DNA from: Caldilineaceae bacterium | GTDB taxonomy: Bacteria > Chloroflexota > Anaerolineae > Caldilineales > Caldilineaceae | Direction of reading: 5' to 3' | Length of the DNA: 64,000 bases | Assembly: GCA_019637695.1 (NCBI GenBank) | Contig: JAHBVG010000016.1 | Location: 34,145-98,144, forward strand | Shown: in pieces, positions 40,998 through 49,869 of the stretch | How positions within the stretch are numbered: position 1 is the first letter of the stretch | Layout: every line of letters starts with the position of its first letter | The notes under the pieces: model-generated | The model's database searches: none | What the model was told of the DNA's origin: nothing | The model's input: the letters and a program-made list of their open reading frames with translations, nothing else | Made by a program: the position numbers and the translations under genes

Positions 40998-42218
40998 ATG
41001 GAAAACCGTAGCACATACCTGCTGGTTCGCTTGCTCTTGTTGGCCGGGATTCTCCTGATGCCTGCAAGGACCTACGCGGAGACGCCGTTACCCGTTACCC
41101 CAGCCGCCGTCTGCGATCCTGAGGGAACGCAGAGCAATGGCGCAAAGTATATCATCTGTATTCCGAAGGCAAACTGGAACGGCACGCTCTTCATCTACGC
41201 ACATGGCTATGTGGCCCCCGATGAGCCATTGTCCAACAATCTGACGCTGCCCGATGGCACATCTATCGTCGAGGCTCTCCAGGTTTTCGGCTATGGCATT
41301 GCCGCCACCAGCTACAGCCACAATGGATTGGCCGTCCTCGATGGCGTCGAAAGTGTAACGGATCTAGTGACCGTCGTGCGCAGTCAGGGCTATAACCCGC
41401 AGCGGCTCTACCTCCTCGGCGTCTCGCAGGGGGGATTGGTGGCGACGCTGGCTGCAGAACGCTGGCCCCACCTCTTCGATGGCGGGCTGGCCTTCTGCGG
41501 CCCCTATGGCGATCTTCTCGTCCAGTCGGACTACTTCACCGATGCCCGCGTTCTTTTCGATTACTTCTTCCCCGATTTGCTGCCAGGAACGCCGGTAGAG
41601 ATCCCCCAGGATCTCTTCGAAAACTGGTCTTCGGTCTATACGACCACCGTCAAACCCGCGCTCGTGGATCCGATCAACAGCGCCAAGGTCAATCAACTGT
41701 TGCAGATTGCCCGCATCCCCAGCGCGGATAACAGCGCCGAAAGCAAGGCATCCGCCATTCAAGAAGTACTCTGGTATAACGTGAAGGCGACAAATGACGC
41801 CATTGAACGGCTGGGTGGGCAACCCTACGACAACCAAGACAAGGTCTACAGTGGCTCGGACGACGACGAAGCGCTGAACGCGGGGGTAGCGCGTTTTCGC
41901 GCGGATCAGAGTGCGCTGGACGAAATCACCGCCCGCTATCGATCGACCGGCAACCTGCGCATCCCGCTGGTGACGATGCACACCACCGGCGATCCTGTGG
42001 TTCCTTATGATCAGACAGATATTTACAAAGCCAAAGTAGACGCGCAAGGACAGGGCGACTACTATGACAATATCCGCGTGGAAGCTTTCGGCCACTGCAC
42101 CTTTTCCCAGTTCAACGTATTGCAGTCATTTGGCCGCTTGCAACAGATGGTTGACACGCTGCCGCCCTACATGGCTGAACTTTTCCTGCCCCTAGTGACA
42201 ATGAAGACAGGGGACTAG
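40998..42218 (+). CDS. Secreted alpha/beta-hydrolase
   Basis: Exported hydrolase, probably an esterase or peptidase-like enzyme. A signal peptide covers residues 1-27 with likely cleavage after TYA. The nucleophile elbow is GVSQGG with Ser143; later HTTGDPVVPYDQT supplies the usual acidic residue and GHCTFSQ a candidate catalytic His, in canonical order. 406 residues. AGGAAGAGGCGATT precedes the ATG. The protein is not lipid-anchored. Neighbours give no clue to its substrate. Confidence 0.82.
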   Translation: MENRSTYLLVRLLLLAGILLMPARTYAETPLPVTPAAVCDPEGTQSNGAKYIICIPKANWNGTLFIYAHGYVAPDEPLSNNLTLPDGTSIVEALQVFGYGIAATSYSHNGLAVLDGVESVTDLVTVVRSQGYNPQRLYLLGVSQGGLVATLAAERWPHLFDGGLAFCGPYGDLLVQSDYFTDARVLFDYFFPDLLPGTPVEIPQDLFENWSSVYTTTVKPALVDPINSAKVNQLLQIARIPSADNSAESKASAIQEVLWYNVKATNDAIERLGGQPYDNQDKVYSGSDDDEALNAGVARFRADQSALDEITARYRSTGNLRIPLVTMHTTGDPVVPYDQTDIYKAKVDAQGQGDYYDNIRVEAFGHCTFSQFNVLQSFGRLQQMVDTLPPYMAELFLPLVTMKTGD

Positions 42219-42323
42219 GGATTGGTGACTGAGGGCTGAGGGCAAAATCGCCAGCACTGCACTTTCGAGTGGTGGGTTCAACTGCGTGTAGTGTACCGAA
42301 AATCCGACAAAGACCGCGGTAAC

Positions 42324-43529
42324 ATGACGATGGAACGACGATTTGCATTTGGCGAAAACTCACTTACCAAAGGCGAAGGGGTTCTTCTTAACCTTTCGGT
42401 GTTGACACTGATCGGCATTCTCCTCGTTGTGATTGTGTCGCAGTGGCGTTCGTGGCCTGAAAGTGGCCCACAAATAGGGTTGCTGGCGATCTTTGCATTG
42501 GTCTTTTTGCGTCTGCCCAATCAAGTTACGCCACGGCAGATGCACCTCTATTTGTCAGTGCAGACGCTGATCATCGGTATTTCGCTGGCGCAGGCATCGA
42601 TCTTTATCTTCCTCTTCTTTATCCTCAGCGTGCAGGCGATGGTCTCCCTGCCCACGCGTGCTGGGCTGCGCTGGATTGCGCTTTTCGCTGTTGTGACGGG
42701 GGTTGGCAACCTGCTCAATAACCCCGATCTATGGAATTCCCTGCTCAACACTGTCGTCAACGCGGCTGGGTTCCTCTTCTTTGGCGCTTTTGGCAATGCT
42801 TTGCGACGGGCCGAGGCGGCGCGGGCGGAAAGCCAGCAATTGCTCAGCGACTTGCAGGATGCGCATCGTCAACTCCAAGCTTACGCAGAACGAGTGGAAA
42901 CGCTGGCTGTGGCCGAAGAGCGCAACCGGCTTTCGCGCGAGATGCATGATACGCTAGGCCATCGGCTTACCGTCTCGATTGTACAATTGGAAGGGGCGGG
43001 ACGGCTGATCGACCGTGATCCTGTCCATGCCGCGCAGATGGTGAAGACGGTGCGCGAACAATTAGTCGAAGGTTTAGCGGAATTGCGCCAGACCCTGGCC
43101 GCGCTGCGCGATCCGTTGGCGGTGGGCGTTTCGCTGTCGAAGATGCTCCAGATGTTGGCTGATGAGTTCAGCCAGGCCACGCAGATTGAGATTCAGACTC
43201 ATATACCCAACCCGCTGCCCGATCTCTTAGAGGCGCAACGCAATGCGATCTATCGTACCGCTCAAGAAGGGTTGACGAATGTTCAGCGCCACGCCAGGGC
43301 GAGCTGCGTAACGCTGACGGTTAAGTCCACCCCGGAACATATTCACATGATCATTGAGGATAACGGGATCGGCTATGATCCGGCGAACGGGGCGTCGGGC
43401 ATTGGTCTGCATGGGATGCGCGAACGGGCAAATTATCTCCACGGCGAGTTTGAAATCGAATCCCAACCGGGGCAGGGTACAACCCTGAATCTGATCCTGC
43501 CGCTTCACAAGGAGGATATCCATGCCTGA
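42324..43529 (+). CDS. Sensor histidine kinase, NarL-type (HisKA_3)
   Basis: Membrane sensor that phosphorylates the response regulator that follows. Five or six helices lie in residues about 20-155 with no large extracytoplasmic domain, so it may sense a membrane signal. The phospho-acceptor is His208 in ERNRLSREMHDTLGH, then an ATPase domain with EGLTNVQRHA (N box) and DNGIGYDP, GIGLHGMRERA and GQGTTLNLILP (G boxes). The start is uncertain: two nearby ATGs and an upstream GTG are in frame and none has a strong ribosome site. It overlaps the regulator gene by eight bases. Confidence 0.88.
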   Translation: MTMERRFAFGENSLTKGEGVLLNLSVLTLIGILLVVIVSQWRSWPESGPQIGLLAIFALVFLRLPNQVTPRQMHLYLSVQTLIIGISLAQASIFIFLFFILSVQAMVSLPTRAGLRWIALFAVVTGVGNLLNNPDLWNSLLNTVVNAAGFLFFGAFGNALRRAEAARAESQQLLSDLQDAHRQLQAYAERVETLAVAEERNRLSREMHDTLGHRLTVSIVQLEGAGRLIDRDPVHAAQMVKTVREQLVEGLAELRQTLAALRDPLAVGVSLSKMLQMLADEFSQATQIEIQTHIPNPLPDLLEAQRNAIYRTAQEGLTNVQRHARASCVTLTVKSTPEHIHMIIEDNGIGYDPANGASGIGLHGMRERANYLHGEFEIESQPGQGTTLNLILPLHKEDIHA

Positions 43530-44187
43530 TCTTCATCCGATCCGCATTCTATTGGTGGATGATCAGCGGCTCATGCGCGATGGGTTGCGTATTCTTCTCG
43601 ATCTCGAACCCGATTTGGAGGTGGTGGGGGAAGCAGATGATGGACGCACTGCCGTGGAGATCTTCCCCGATCTACTGCCTGACGTCACCCTCATGGACGT
43701 GCGCATGACCAATATGGACGGCGTCGAGGCGACTCGCCGCATCCTCACCCGCCACCCGGAAGCGCGGGTGATCATCCTCACCACGTTTGACGACGATGAG
43801 TACGTCTTCGAGGGGATTCGGGCGGGGGCAATGGGCTATCTGCTCAAAGCGGTTTCTGCCGAGGAATTGGCTGCTGCCATCCGTACGGTTGCCAAAGGCG
43901 GCGCTCTGATTGAACCCTCTGTGGCGCGACGGGTGATGGCTGAATTCGCCAGGCTCTCCCATCCTTCAAAACAAACACAGGAGAAATTGCTCGATCCACT
44001 CTCTGAGCGTGAAATCGAGGTGTTAAAACTGTTAGCGCAGGGCTTCGCCAATCGCGAGATTGCAGATCGTCTCTATCTAGCCGAGGGTACTGTTAAAAAC
44101 TATGTTTCATCAGCGATGCAGAAGTTGAGTGTGCGCGATCGGACCCAGGCTGCCCTGCGCGCCAGGGAATTGGGGCTGCTTGACTGA
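43522..44187 (+). CDS. Response regulator, NarL/LuxR type
   Basis: 221-residue partner of the histidine kinase. The receiver domain has the acidic pair in LLVDDQ, the phospho-acceptor Asp59 in LMDVRM, Thr in ILTTFDDD and Lys in YLLKAVSAEE. A LuxR-type helix-turn-helix (LSEREIEVLKLLAQGFANRE, then GTVKNYVSSAMQKL) forms the C-terminus. AAGGAGGATATCC before the ATG is a strong ribosome site inside the kinase gene. It converges on the SH3 lipoprotein gene with 19 bases between stops. Targets are unknown. Confidence 0.93.
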   Translation: MPDLHPIRILLVDDQRLMRDGLRILLDLEPDLEVVGEADDGRTAVEIFPDLLPDVTLMDVRMTNMDGVEATRRILTRHPEARVIILTTFDDDEYVFEGIRAGAMGYLLKAVSAEELAAAIRTVAKGGALIEPSVARRVMAEFARLSHPSKQTQEKLLDPLSEREIEVLKLLAQGFANREIADRLYLAEGTVKNYVSSAMQKLSVRDRTQAALRARELGLLD

Positions 44188-44206
44188 AAAAGGTCGTCGG
44201 GCGTGG

Positions 44207-45211
44207 CTAAGACCCAGGGGAAGCCGGTAACTCCGCAATGGGGATGCTGGTTTCGACCAGCGGCGCAAAGACCCACCCCATCCCTTGCGGCGTTTCAATC
44301 TGAAGCCAATCGCCAGCCTCGTTGCGGGCGAGGATGCTCACCGAGTTGCCTTGAACGAGCGAACCGACGATGGGGAAGTCTGTGCCAGGCCCGCCGCGCA
44401 CGTTGAGACCCTCTACGATCACGGTGGCTTGCGCTCCTGACGGTTCGGCCACGGCCGCGGCGGCTTCTTCGGGCTGTGCAGGGGTGAGCGCAGCGAGCGT
44501 GGGCGTTGACGCTGCTTGAGCTGTGATTGGCGCTGTGGTAGGGAAGGGCGTCACCGGGCGATTGGCCTCGGCGATCAAAGTGGCGACAATCGCCGGGCTG
44601 ACCGACTGTGTCACAGTCTCCAACTCGCTCACGTCGCCAAAGATCCGCACTGCCCCCGCGCCGATCCAGCCAGCGCGGCCATCCCCTAAATAGGCCGCGT
44701 ACCACCCTCTGTCCCCACTACGCCCGGTGATGGTCAGCGTCGTGCCAGCCGGCAGACTCTGGATCAGCGCGCCGCCGGGTGAGGCGAAGAACCCTGCGCC
44801 GCTGCCGCCGACAATCCCCATGGAGGTGGGCCGGGTCAATTGTGTATCGAGCAGCGCACGGCGGAGAGGATTTTCCTCAACACCTGCGGCCACGGTTGCA
44901 GTGGGAACAGGCGTCGCGGTTTCAGGTATTTCTAGCGCGCGCTGGGCGATCTGGGTTGCGATCATCGCCTGCACAGGGTTTACCCCATCTGCGGGTTCAA
45001 GTTCCGGGGTGGGTGTTGAGGTTGGGGGTGGGGCAACAAAAACAGACGTCGGCTGTTCAATGCGGGCGATGGGCGGCAATGGCGTAGGCGTAGCGTTCCC
45101 TGGGCCGCCGCAACCGCTAAAGATGATCGACGCTGTTGCCAGCAAGAGGATGCGTGTCAGTCCTCTATTTTGAGATTGGAGATTGCCAAAGAAATCGGTC
45201 CATTTCGGCAT
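44207..45211 (-). CDS. Lipoprotein with two bacterial SH3 domains
   Basis: Surface lipoprotein: the lipobox ends at Cys34 (ASIIFSGC) after an N-terminal helix preceded by an unusually long 18-residue head. A Pro/Thr-rich tether to about residue 75 follows. Two SH3-like domains are seen, GGALIQSLPAGTTLTITGRS with WYAAYLGDGRAGWI, and VEGLNVRGGPGTDFPIVGSL with GDWLQIETPQGMGWV; they are joined by a Thr/Ala/Pro linker. Such domains often bind cell-wall or surface polymers. It follows the MacB-type permease by 27 nt, so it is probably the last gene of the efflux operon. Confidence 0.85.
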   Translation of the reverse strand: MPKWTDFFGNLQSQNRGLTRILLLATASIIFSGCGGPGNATPTPLPPIARIEQPTSVFVAPPPTSTPTPELEPADGVNPVQAMIATQIAQRALEIPETATPVPTATVAAGVEENPLRRALLDTQLTRPTSMGIVGGSGAGFFASPGGALIQSLPAGTTLTITGRSGDRGWYAAYLGDGRAGWIGAGAVRIFGDVSELETVTQSVSPAIVATLIAEANRPVTPFPTTAPITAQAASTPTLAALTPAQPEEAAAAVAEPSGAQATVIVEGLNVRGGPGTDFPIVGSLVQGNSVSILARNEAGDWLQIETPQGMGWVFAPLVETSIPIAELPASPGS

Positions 45212-45238
45212 TTGAACTACCCAATCTCATCTTTCTCG

Positions 45239-46483
45239 TTATTCGTAGCGGAGTGCATCGATAGGGTTAAGCTGGCTGGCGCGATAGGCCGGGTAGATCC
45301 CAAAGAAAAGTCCCACGGCCATGGAGAAGAGAATCGAGATCACGATGGCATCCGCGCCCACGACCGCGCTGAAATTATCCAAAAAGGAGCTAATCGCTTG
45401 CGCCCCGCCCGCTCCAATCGCAATCCCCAAAAGTCCACCCAGGACGGCCAATGTGACGGCTTCGATCAGGAATTGGCCGAGGATGTCTTGCCGTTTAGCC
45501 CCTACTGCTTTGCGAAGCCCAATTTCACGCGTCCGCTCGGTGACGCTCACCAGCATAATGTTCATAATCCCAATGCCGCCCACGAGCAGACTGATCCCCG
45601 CGATTGCGCCCAGGAAGAGGGTCAACGCGCCCAGAATGTCGCCGAAGATCGAGATCAAGTCAGTCTGGTTGATGATGCTGAAATCATCTTCATCCAAAAA
45701 ATTGATGCCGTGACGCTCGCGCAACACCTCGGCGATCTGCTCTTGCGCAGTACGCATACGATCGGCATCTGTCACCGAGGCATAGATCACATTCACTTGA
45801 TAGTCGCCGCTGATTGTTCTGCGCCGGAAGAGGCGATCTTGGGCCGTGGTAAGGGGAATCAGGATGGTCTCATCCTGGTTGCCGAAGCCGCTGCCGCCCC
45901 GTTCCTCCAGCACACCGATGACGCGAAAGACCAGATTGTTGATACGAATGGTCTGATCGATGGGGTATTCGTCCGGCTCAAAGAGGCGTCGATACGCCTC
46001 TAGCCCGATGACGGCGACGCGACCCCGTTCCTGTATATCGGTTGTTGCAATGAAATCACCCAAGATCGGGTTCCACGATCGCACCTCTTGATAGCTAGGT
46101 GTGATTCCGCTCACCGGCGCGCGAAAGCTCTTTTTGCCGCGAGAAACGGTGGTGCTGCCGCTCACTTCCGGCGCAACTGCCGCTACATCTGGCACCTGAA
46201 ATGGATTGCTAATGGCTTCCGCATCGCTGAGGGTGAGCGTTCCCGTGGTGTTGGTATTCCGTGTGGGCGGTCCTCCGGTCAATTGGCCGGGTACAATAAA
46301 GAGCAGATTGGTCCCTGCGCTGGCAAATTGATCGGTTACATATTTTTCGACACCGCGCCCGACCGACATCAAGGTGATCACCGCACCCACGCCGATGATA
46401 ATGCCCAGCATCGTCAATATACTGCGTAACTTATTGGCGGCCAGGGCCCGCATGGCAATTCGGATGGCTTCGATGATTTTCAT
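45239..46483 (-). CDS. MacB-like ABC transporter permease
   Basis: Membrane subunit of a MacB/LolE-type mechanotransmission ABC system. One helix near residues 18-40 (LRSILTMLGIIIGVGAVITL), a large extracytoplasmic MacB_PCD domain of about 220 residues, then three helices at the C-terminus with RTREIGLRKAVGAKRQDIL, a family hallmark. The ATG taken gives 414 residues, the family size; 38 in-frame codons upstream overlap the ATPase gene. It starts 13 nt after the ATPase stop. With its partners it probably exports a peptide, lipopeptide or drug. Confidence 0.9.
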   Translation of the reverse strand: MKIIEAIRIAMRALAANKLRSILTMLGIIIGVGAVITLMSVGRGVEKYVTDQFASAGTNLLFIVPGQLTGGPPTRNTNTTGTLTLSDAEAISNPFQVPDVAAVAPEVSGSTTVSRGKKSFRAPVSGITPSYQEVRSWNPILGDFIATTDIQERGRVAVIGLEAYRRLFEPDEYPIDQTIRINNLVFRVIGVLEERGGSGFGNQDETILIPLTTAQDRLFRRRTISGDYQVNVIYASVTDADRMRTAQEQIAEVLRERHGINFLDEDDFSIINQTDLISIFGDILGALTLFLGAIAGISLLVGGIGIMNIMLVSVTERTREIGLRKAVGAKRQDILGQFLIEAVTLAVLGGLLGIAIGAGGAQAISSFLDNFSAVVGADAIVISILFSMAVGLFFGIYPAYRASQLNPIDALRYE

Positions 46484-46496
46484 AGTCAGGTCCACT

Positions 46497-47330
46497 TCAC
46501 CGAGTCGGGGAGATTTCAAGCTCAGGCACGAATTTGGGTTCAGCCACAGCCCAGGTATTTTGGGCGCTCTTGCGCTCATCGCGTTCGATCTGCCCATCGC
46601 GGATGTGGATCACCCGCTGGCAGTAGTCGGCGGTCTCAGGGTCATGGGTGACAAAGATAATTGTCATGCCGCGCTCCCTGTTAAGCTGCTGAAATAGCCG
46701 CATGATCTCATCGCTGGTCTTCGTATCCAGATTGCCTGTCGGCTCGTCGGCCAGGATCAGCTTGGGCCGGTTGATCAGCGCCCGCGCAATCGCAACACGT
46801 TGCTGTTGCCCACCGGATAGTTCGTTGGGTTTGTGATCAAGCCGGTTGCCCAGCCCCACCATCTCTAGCGATTCAGCGGCCCGTTTGCGTCGCTCACGGC
46901 CGCTCATCCCCGCGTAGATCAGCGGCAATTCCACATTCGCCAGCGCGGTTGTGCGCGCCAGCAGATTAAAACTTTGAAAGACAAAACCGATCTTCTTGCT
47001 GCGGATTTCGGCCAACCGGTCATCATCCAATCGGCTGACGTCGATCCCATCCAGCCGAAAAACCCCAGACGTAGGCACATCCAGACAGCCGATAATGTTC
47101 ATCAGCGTCGATTTGCCGCTGCCGCTTGGCCCCATAATCGAGACCATTTCGCCCGGGAAGATGTCGAGATTGGTACCGCGCAGCGCTTTTACTTCCACAT
47201 CGCCCATCTGGTAGACCTTGGTCAGCCCACGCGCTTGAATCACAGGGATCGGCTCGTTGGAATCTCCATTGTGATGACCATTCTGCTCTGATCTTGAGCT
47301 TTTCTGCGCAGAGAATAGATTCTTGAACAT
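46497..47330 (-). CDS. MacB-like ABC transporter ATPase
   Basis: Cytoplasmic ATPase of the efflux system. Walker [10 protein letters not shown] is at residues 67-75, with [20 protein letters not shown] as the Q-loop region, signature LSGGQQQRV, Walker [13 protein letters not shown] and the switch in FVTHDPE. These features are typical of the LolD/MacB class. The first 28 residues are polar and may be disordered. It lies between the adaptor and permease genes, 9 nt after the adaptor stop. 277 residues. Confidence 0.93.
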   Translation of the reverse strand: MFKNLFSAQKSSRSEQNGHHNGDSNEPIPVIQARGLTKVYQMGDVEVKALRGTNLDIFPGEMVSIMGPSGSGKSTLMNIIGCLDVPTSGVFRLDGIDVSRLDDDRLAEIRSKKIGFVFQSFNLLARTTALANVELPLIYAGMSGRERRKRAAESLEMVGLGNRLDHKPNELSGGQQQRVAIARALINRPKLILADEPTGNLDTKTSDEIMRLFQQLNRERGMTIIFVTHDPETADYCQRVIHIRDGQIERDERKSAQNTWAVAEPKFVPELEISPTR

Positions 47331-47339
47331 GATGTTTGA

Positions 47340-48812
47340 CTAATTCCCCCCGAAGATTGCCCCGCGCAGCCGATCCTCGCTGGTGGTGCGGATCAGCGCG
47401 ATGGTATCCGCGTCGGTCAGTCCGGCTATCACCTGGCTGAATCGATCATTGCGCAGGCCCATTTCGATCTCTTGCAATACAGGGGATCCACCTGCCATCT
47501 TCTGCACGAAGGCTCGACCTGACTCACGATCCAATTGGATATAGCGGTTGGGGATCAACAGCACGTTGTCCACTTCGGCGGTGGTAATAATCGCTGTAGC
47601 GCTCATCCCAGCCCGCAACTGGGCCTCACTTTGATTGGGGACAATATCGACGTCATAGGCCACTACGCCGCCGACGTTGCTGGCTGTTGGCGATATACTC
47701 ACAACTTCGCCGGTGATATCGGCATCAGGCAGCGCGTCAAGGCTGAGCCGCACGGTCTGCCCAACCTGCACCTGGCGCACATCTAGCTCATCAACAAGGA
47801 CTGTCATGTGGAATCTGTTGAGATCGGTCAGCACCAGGGCTGGCATACCGCCGCTGTACAATTCGCCCTGGCGGGTGTTCACCTGGCTGACAACGCCGGT
47901 GAAGGGGGCAAAGATGCGCGCATTATCCTTGCTGCGCTCAGACTGGATTTTGTTCAACTCTGCCTGGCGTACTTGTGCGCGCGCAATTTCAAGATCCTCT
48001 TCGGCAGGGCCTTTGATCAGCGTATCGAGATTGTTCTGCGCCGTGAGAAGGTTGCTGCGCGCCTGGCGGACACTCAATTCGGCCTGGGCAATCTGGCTGA
48101 GGGCGGATGCAATCTGCGCTTCTGTGGCTGGCTTTTGGCTTACGGTAAATTGAGCTCTAGCCACTTCATACGCGATTGTCGCTTGTTCTAGTTGGGCGGC
48201 CTGGGGCAGCGCTCCCACGTTGGGCATACCGCGGACCTGATCATATGCCTGCTGCGCCTGGCGTACATTCGCTTCAGCCTGACGGACCTGTGATTCCTGT
48301 ACGGCGAGTTCCTCCGCCGAAGGACCGGTCAATAACTGGCGATAGCCGGCCTGGGCGCTAGAAAGGCCGGCTTCGGCGCTGGCAACGCTGGCCTGAGCGA
48401 CGGTGACGGCTGCCTGGGCTGCTGCCAGATCGTTCTCAGAAGGGGGTGTCTCTAGCTTCTTCAACTGGGCCTGGCTGATCTGCAAAGAGACCTGAGCCTG
48501 TTCCAGGGCCAGTTCCAGATCGCTAATATCGAGCTGCGCCAGTAATTGACCTGCTTCAACACTTTGGCCCACAGAGACGAGAACCTGCGCCACACGTCCT
48601 GCTGTGCGGAATGAAAGGGCAACCTGGGCCTCTGGCTCAATACTGCCTGTCGCGCTCACCGTGCTATTGATCGAACCCCGGCTGACGGCCACCGTCTCAT
48701 AGGCGGGTGCATTCGCCGCAGCCGCCTGGCTGGCAATTAAGCGCTGATACCCAAACCAGCCCGCTCCGATTATAACGACCAGAACAATTATCGTAGTGAT
48801 AAAACGTCGCAT
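47340..48812 (-). CDS. MacA/HlyD-type periplasmic adaptor protein
   Basis: Membrane-fusion-type adaptor that works with the MacB-like pair. An N-terminal anchor helix (about 5-22) precedes a lipoyl half-domain (SRGSINSTVSATGSIEPEAQ), a very long Ala/Gln/Glu-rich helical hairpin (about 85-310) with several repeated heptads such as AQAAVTVAQASVASAEAGLS, the second lipoyl half (FAPFTGVVSQVNTRQGE) and beta-barrel domains. 490 residues is longer than MacA because of the extended hairpin. First gene of the operon, about 54 nt from a predicted start. Chloroflexota mostly lack a classic outer membrane, so the hairpin may face the wall. Confidence 0.9.
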   Translation of the reverse strand: MRRFITTIIVLVVIIGAGWFGYQRLIASQAAAANAPAYETVAVSRGSINSTVSATGSIEPEAQVALSFRTAGRVAQVLVSVGQSVEAGQLLAQLDISDLELALEQAQVSLQISQAQLKKLETPPSENDLAAAQAAVTVAQASVASAEAGLSSAQAGYRQLLTGPSAEELAVQESQVRQAEANVRQAQQAYDQVRGMPNVGALPQAAQLEQATIAYEVARAQFTVSQKPATEAQIASALSQIAQAELSVRQARSNLLTAQNNLDTLIKGPAEEDLEIARAQVRQAELNKIQSERSKDNARIFAPFTGVVSQVNTRQGELYSGGMPALVLTDLNRFHMTVLVDELDVRQVQVGQTVRLSLDALPDADITGEVVSISPTASNVGGVVAYDVDIVPNQSEAQLRAGMSATAIITTAEVDNVLLIPNRYIQLDRESGRAFVQKMAGGSPVLQEIEMGLRNDRFSQVIAGLTDADTIALIRTTSEDRLRGAIFGGN

Positions 48813-48872
48813 TTCCCCATCCCTACGCTATGGATTTTGTGCAGATCACGCCAGGTAACGAACTCACCTTGA

Positions 48873-48901
48873 ATTTTACCTCTCCGAACAGTTTAAATCA
48901 A
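48873..48901 (-). promoter_or_regulatory. Promoter of the efflux operon
   Basis: On the minus strand TTGATT, 17 bp, TAAAAT; start near 48866 and a leader of about 54 nt before the adaptor gene. A TGTCCAG/CTGGACA inverted pair (48907-48913, 48940-48946) lies just upstream. Confidence 0.6.
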
Positions 48902-48989
48902 ACATATGTCCAGATATGTAATCTATACTATCTTGAATTCTGGACAACCGTGCAGGAATTTGCAAGAGTGACAAACAGAACGTCTACTT

Positions 48990-49047
48990 ATAGACACTAT
49001 GTCTAAAAAGAGTATAATTGGCAGAATATAGCCTGTCAACATATCAT
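48990..49047 (+). promoter_or_regulatory. Promoter region of tetR with palindromic operator candidate
   Basis: TAGACA (48991-48996), 16 bp, TATAAT (49013-49018) is one promoter; TTGGCA (49018-49023), 18 bp, TATCAT (49042-49047) is a second. The palindrome TAGACA-CTA-TGTCTA (48991-49005) covers the -35 of the first and is a likely site for the TetR protein. Confidence 0.55.
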
Positions 49048-49124
49048 AACAATGGGTTCACTTCCTAGACAGGTGTATACTTTTAGGCATCGAATAAATA
49101 GGGTTTCGGTTTGCGAACTATTCA

Positions 49125-49192
49125 GGACTTACGCAGTTCGAGACCTGCCGGGTTTCAGAAAACCTGGCAGGTCTGCTCAACTGTGTAAGTCC
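49125..49192. repeat. Interspersed inverted repeat, family 3, copy 1
   Basis: Long hairpin: GGACTTACGCAGTT and AGACCTGCCGGGTTT on the left, AAACCTGGCAGGTCT and AACTGTGTAAGTCC on the right, with a 4-nt loop CAGA. A closely related copy is at 61314-61379. It is in the leader of the tetR gene. Confidence 0.78.
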
Positions 49193-49227
49193 CATATTGA
49201 AATTTTTGCTGGGAGGAGTACCCACAT

Positions 49228-49869
49228 ATGGATCGGCGTACAATACGCAGCCGGCAATTATTGCGCGACTCACTCGTTACCTGGATGCTGGAGAAAGAAT
49301 ACGAGGCTATCAGCGTTCAGGATATTACAGATCGGGCGGATCTGGGGCGCGCTACTTTTTATCTCCATTATAAAGACAAAGATGATCTTCTGCTCTCAAT
49401 GCTCGAAGCGCTCTACGATGAGTTGGTTGACCGGATTGAGACCCAATGCACCCTCCATAATTTTAGCGTGCCGCCCATCCAATATGTCTTCGAACACGCC
49501 GCCGAAAATAAGGATCTCTATAAGGTGGTGTTAAGTGGCGCCGGTAAGACAGCCCTCCTCACGCGGACGCGCGACTACATGGTGACTCTGCTCGTCAAAT
49601 CCATGAAGGAATTGGACAATGCTCCCCAGATCCCCTTGGAAGTGACAGCCGTCTACCTGGCGGGAGCGCAAATGCATTTGATCGGTTGGTGGCTAGAAAA
49701 GGAGATGCCCTATTCTATTCACGAAATGGTGAATATGTACCAGGGGTTGACCATGTATGGGGTAATGGCGATGTTGGGTCTCACCGAACCCTTGTGGAAA
49801 GAGGCGGACGCCTTCAAATGGGGGGCTATCTCTCAATCCGCAGCCACAGACAACGGCGCGGTTTTATAA
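49228..49869 (+). CDS. TetR-family transcriptional regulator
   Basis: 213-residue repressor, probably of the divergent efflux operon. The N-terminal helix-turn-helix is ISVQDITDRADLGRATFYLH (about residues 27-46) followed by the usual YKDKDDLL. The C-terminal ligand domain is mostly helical and resembles the TetR_C group found with drug-efflux systems. GGGAGGAGTACCCACAT gives a strong ribosome site. The family 3 repeat lies in its leader. The last 37 nt overlap the facing dusB gene. Confidence 0.88.
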   Translation: MDRRTIRSRQLLRDSLVTWMLEKEYEAISVQDITDRADLGRATFYLHYKDKDDLLLSMLEALYDELVDRIETQCTLHNFSVPPIQYVFEHAAENKDLYKVVLSGAGKTALLTRTRDYMVTLLVKSMKELDNAPQIPLEVTAVYLAGAQMHLIGWWLEKEMPYSIHEMVNMYQGLTMYGVMAMLGLTEPLWKEADAFKWGAISQSAATDNGAVL

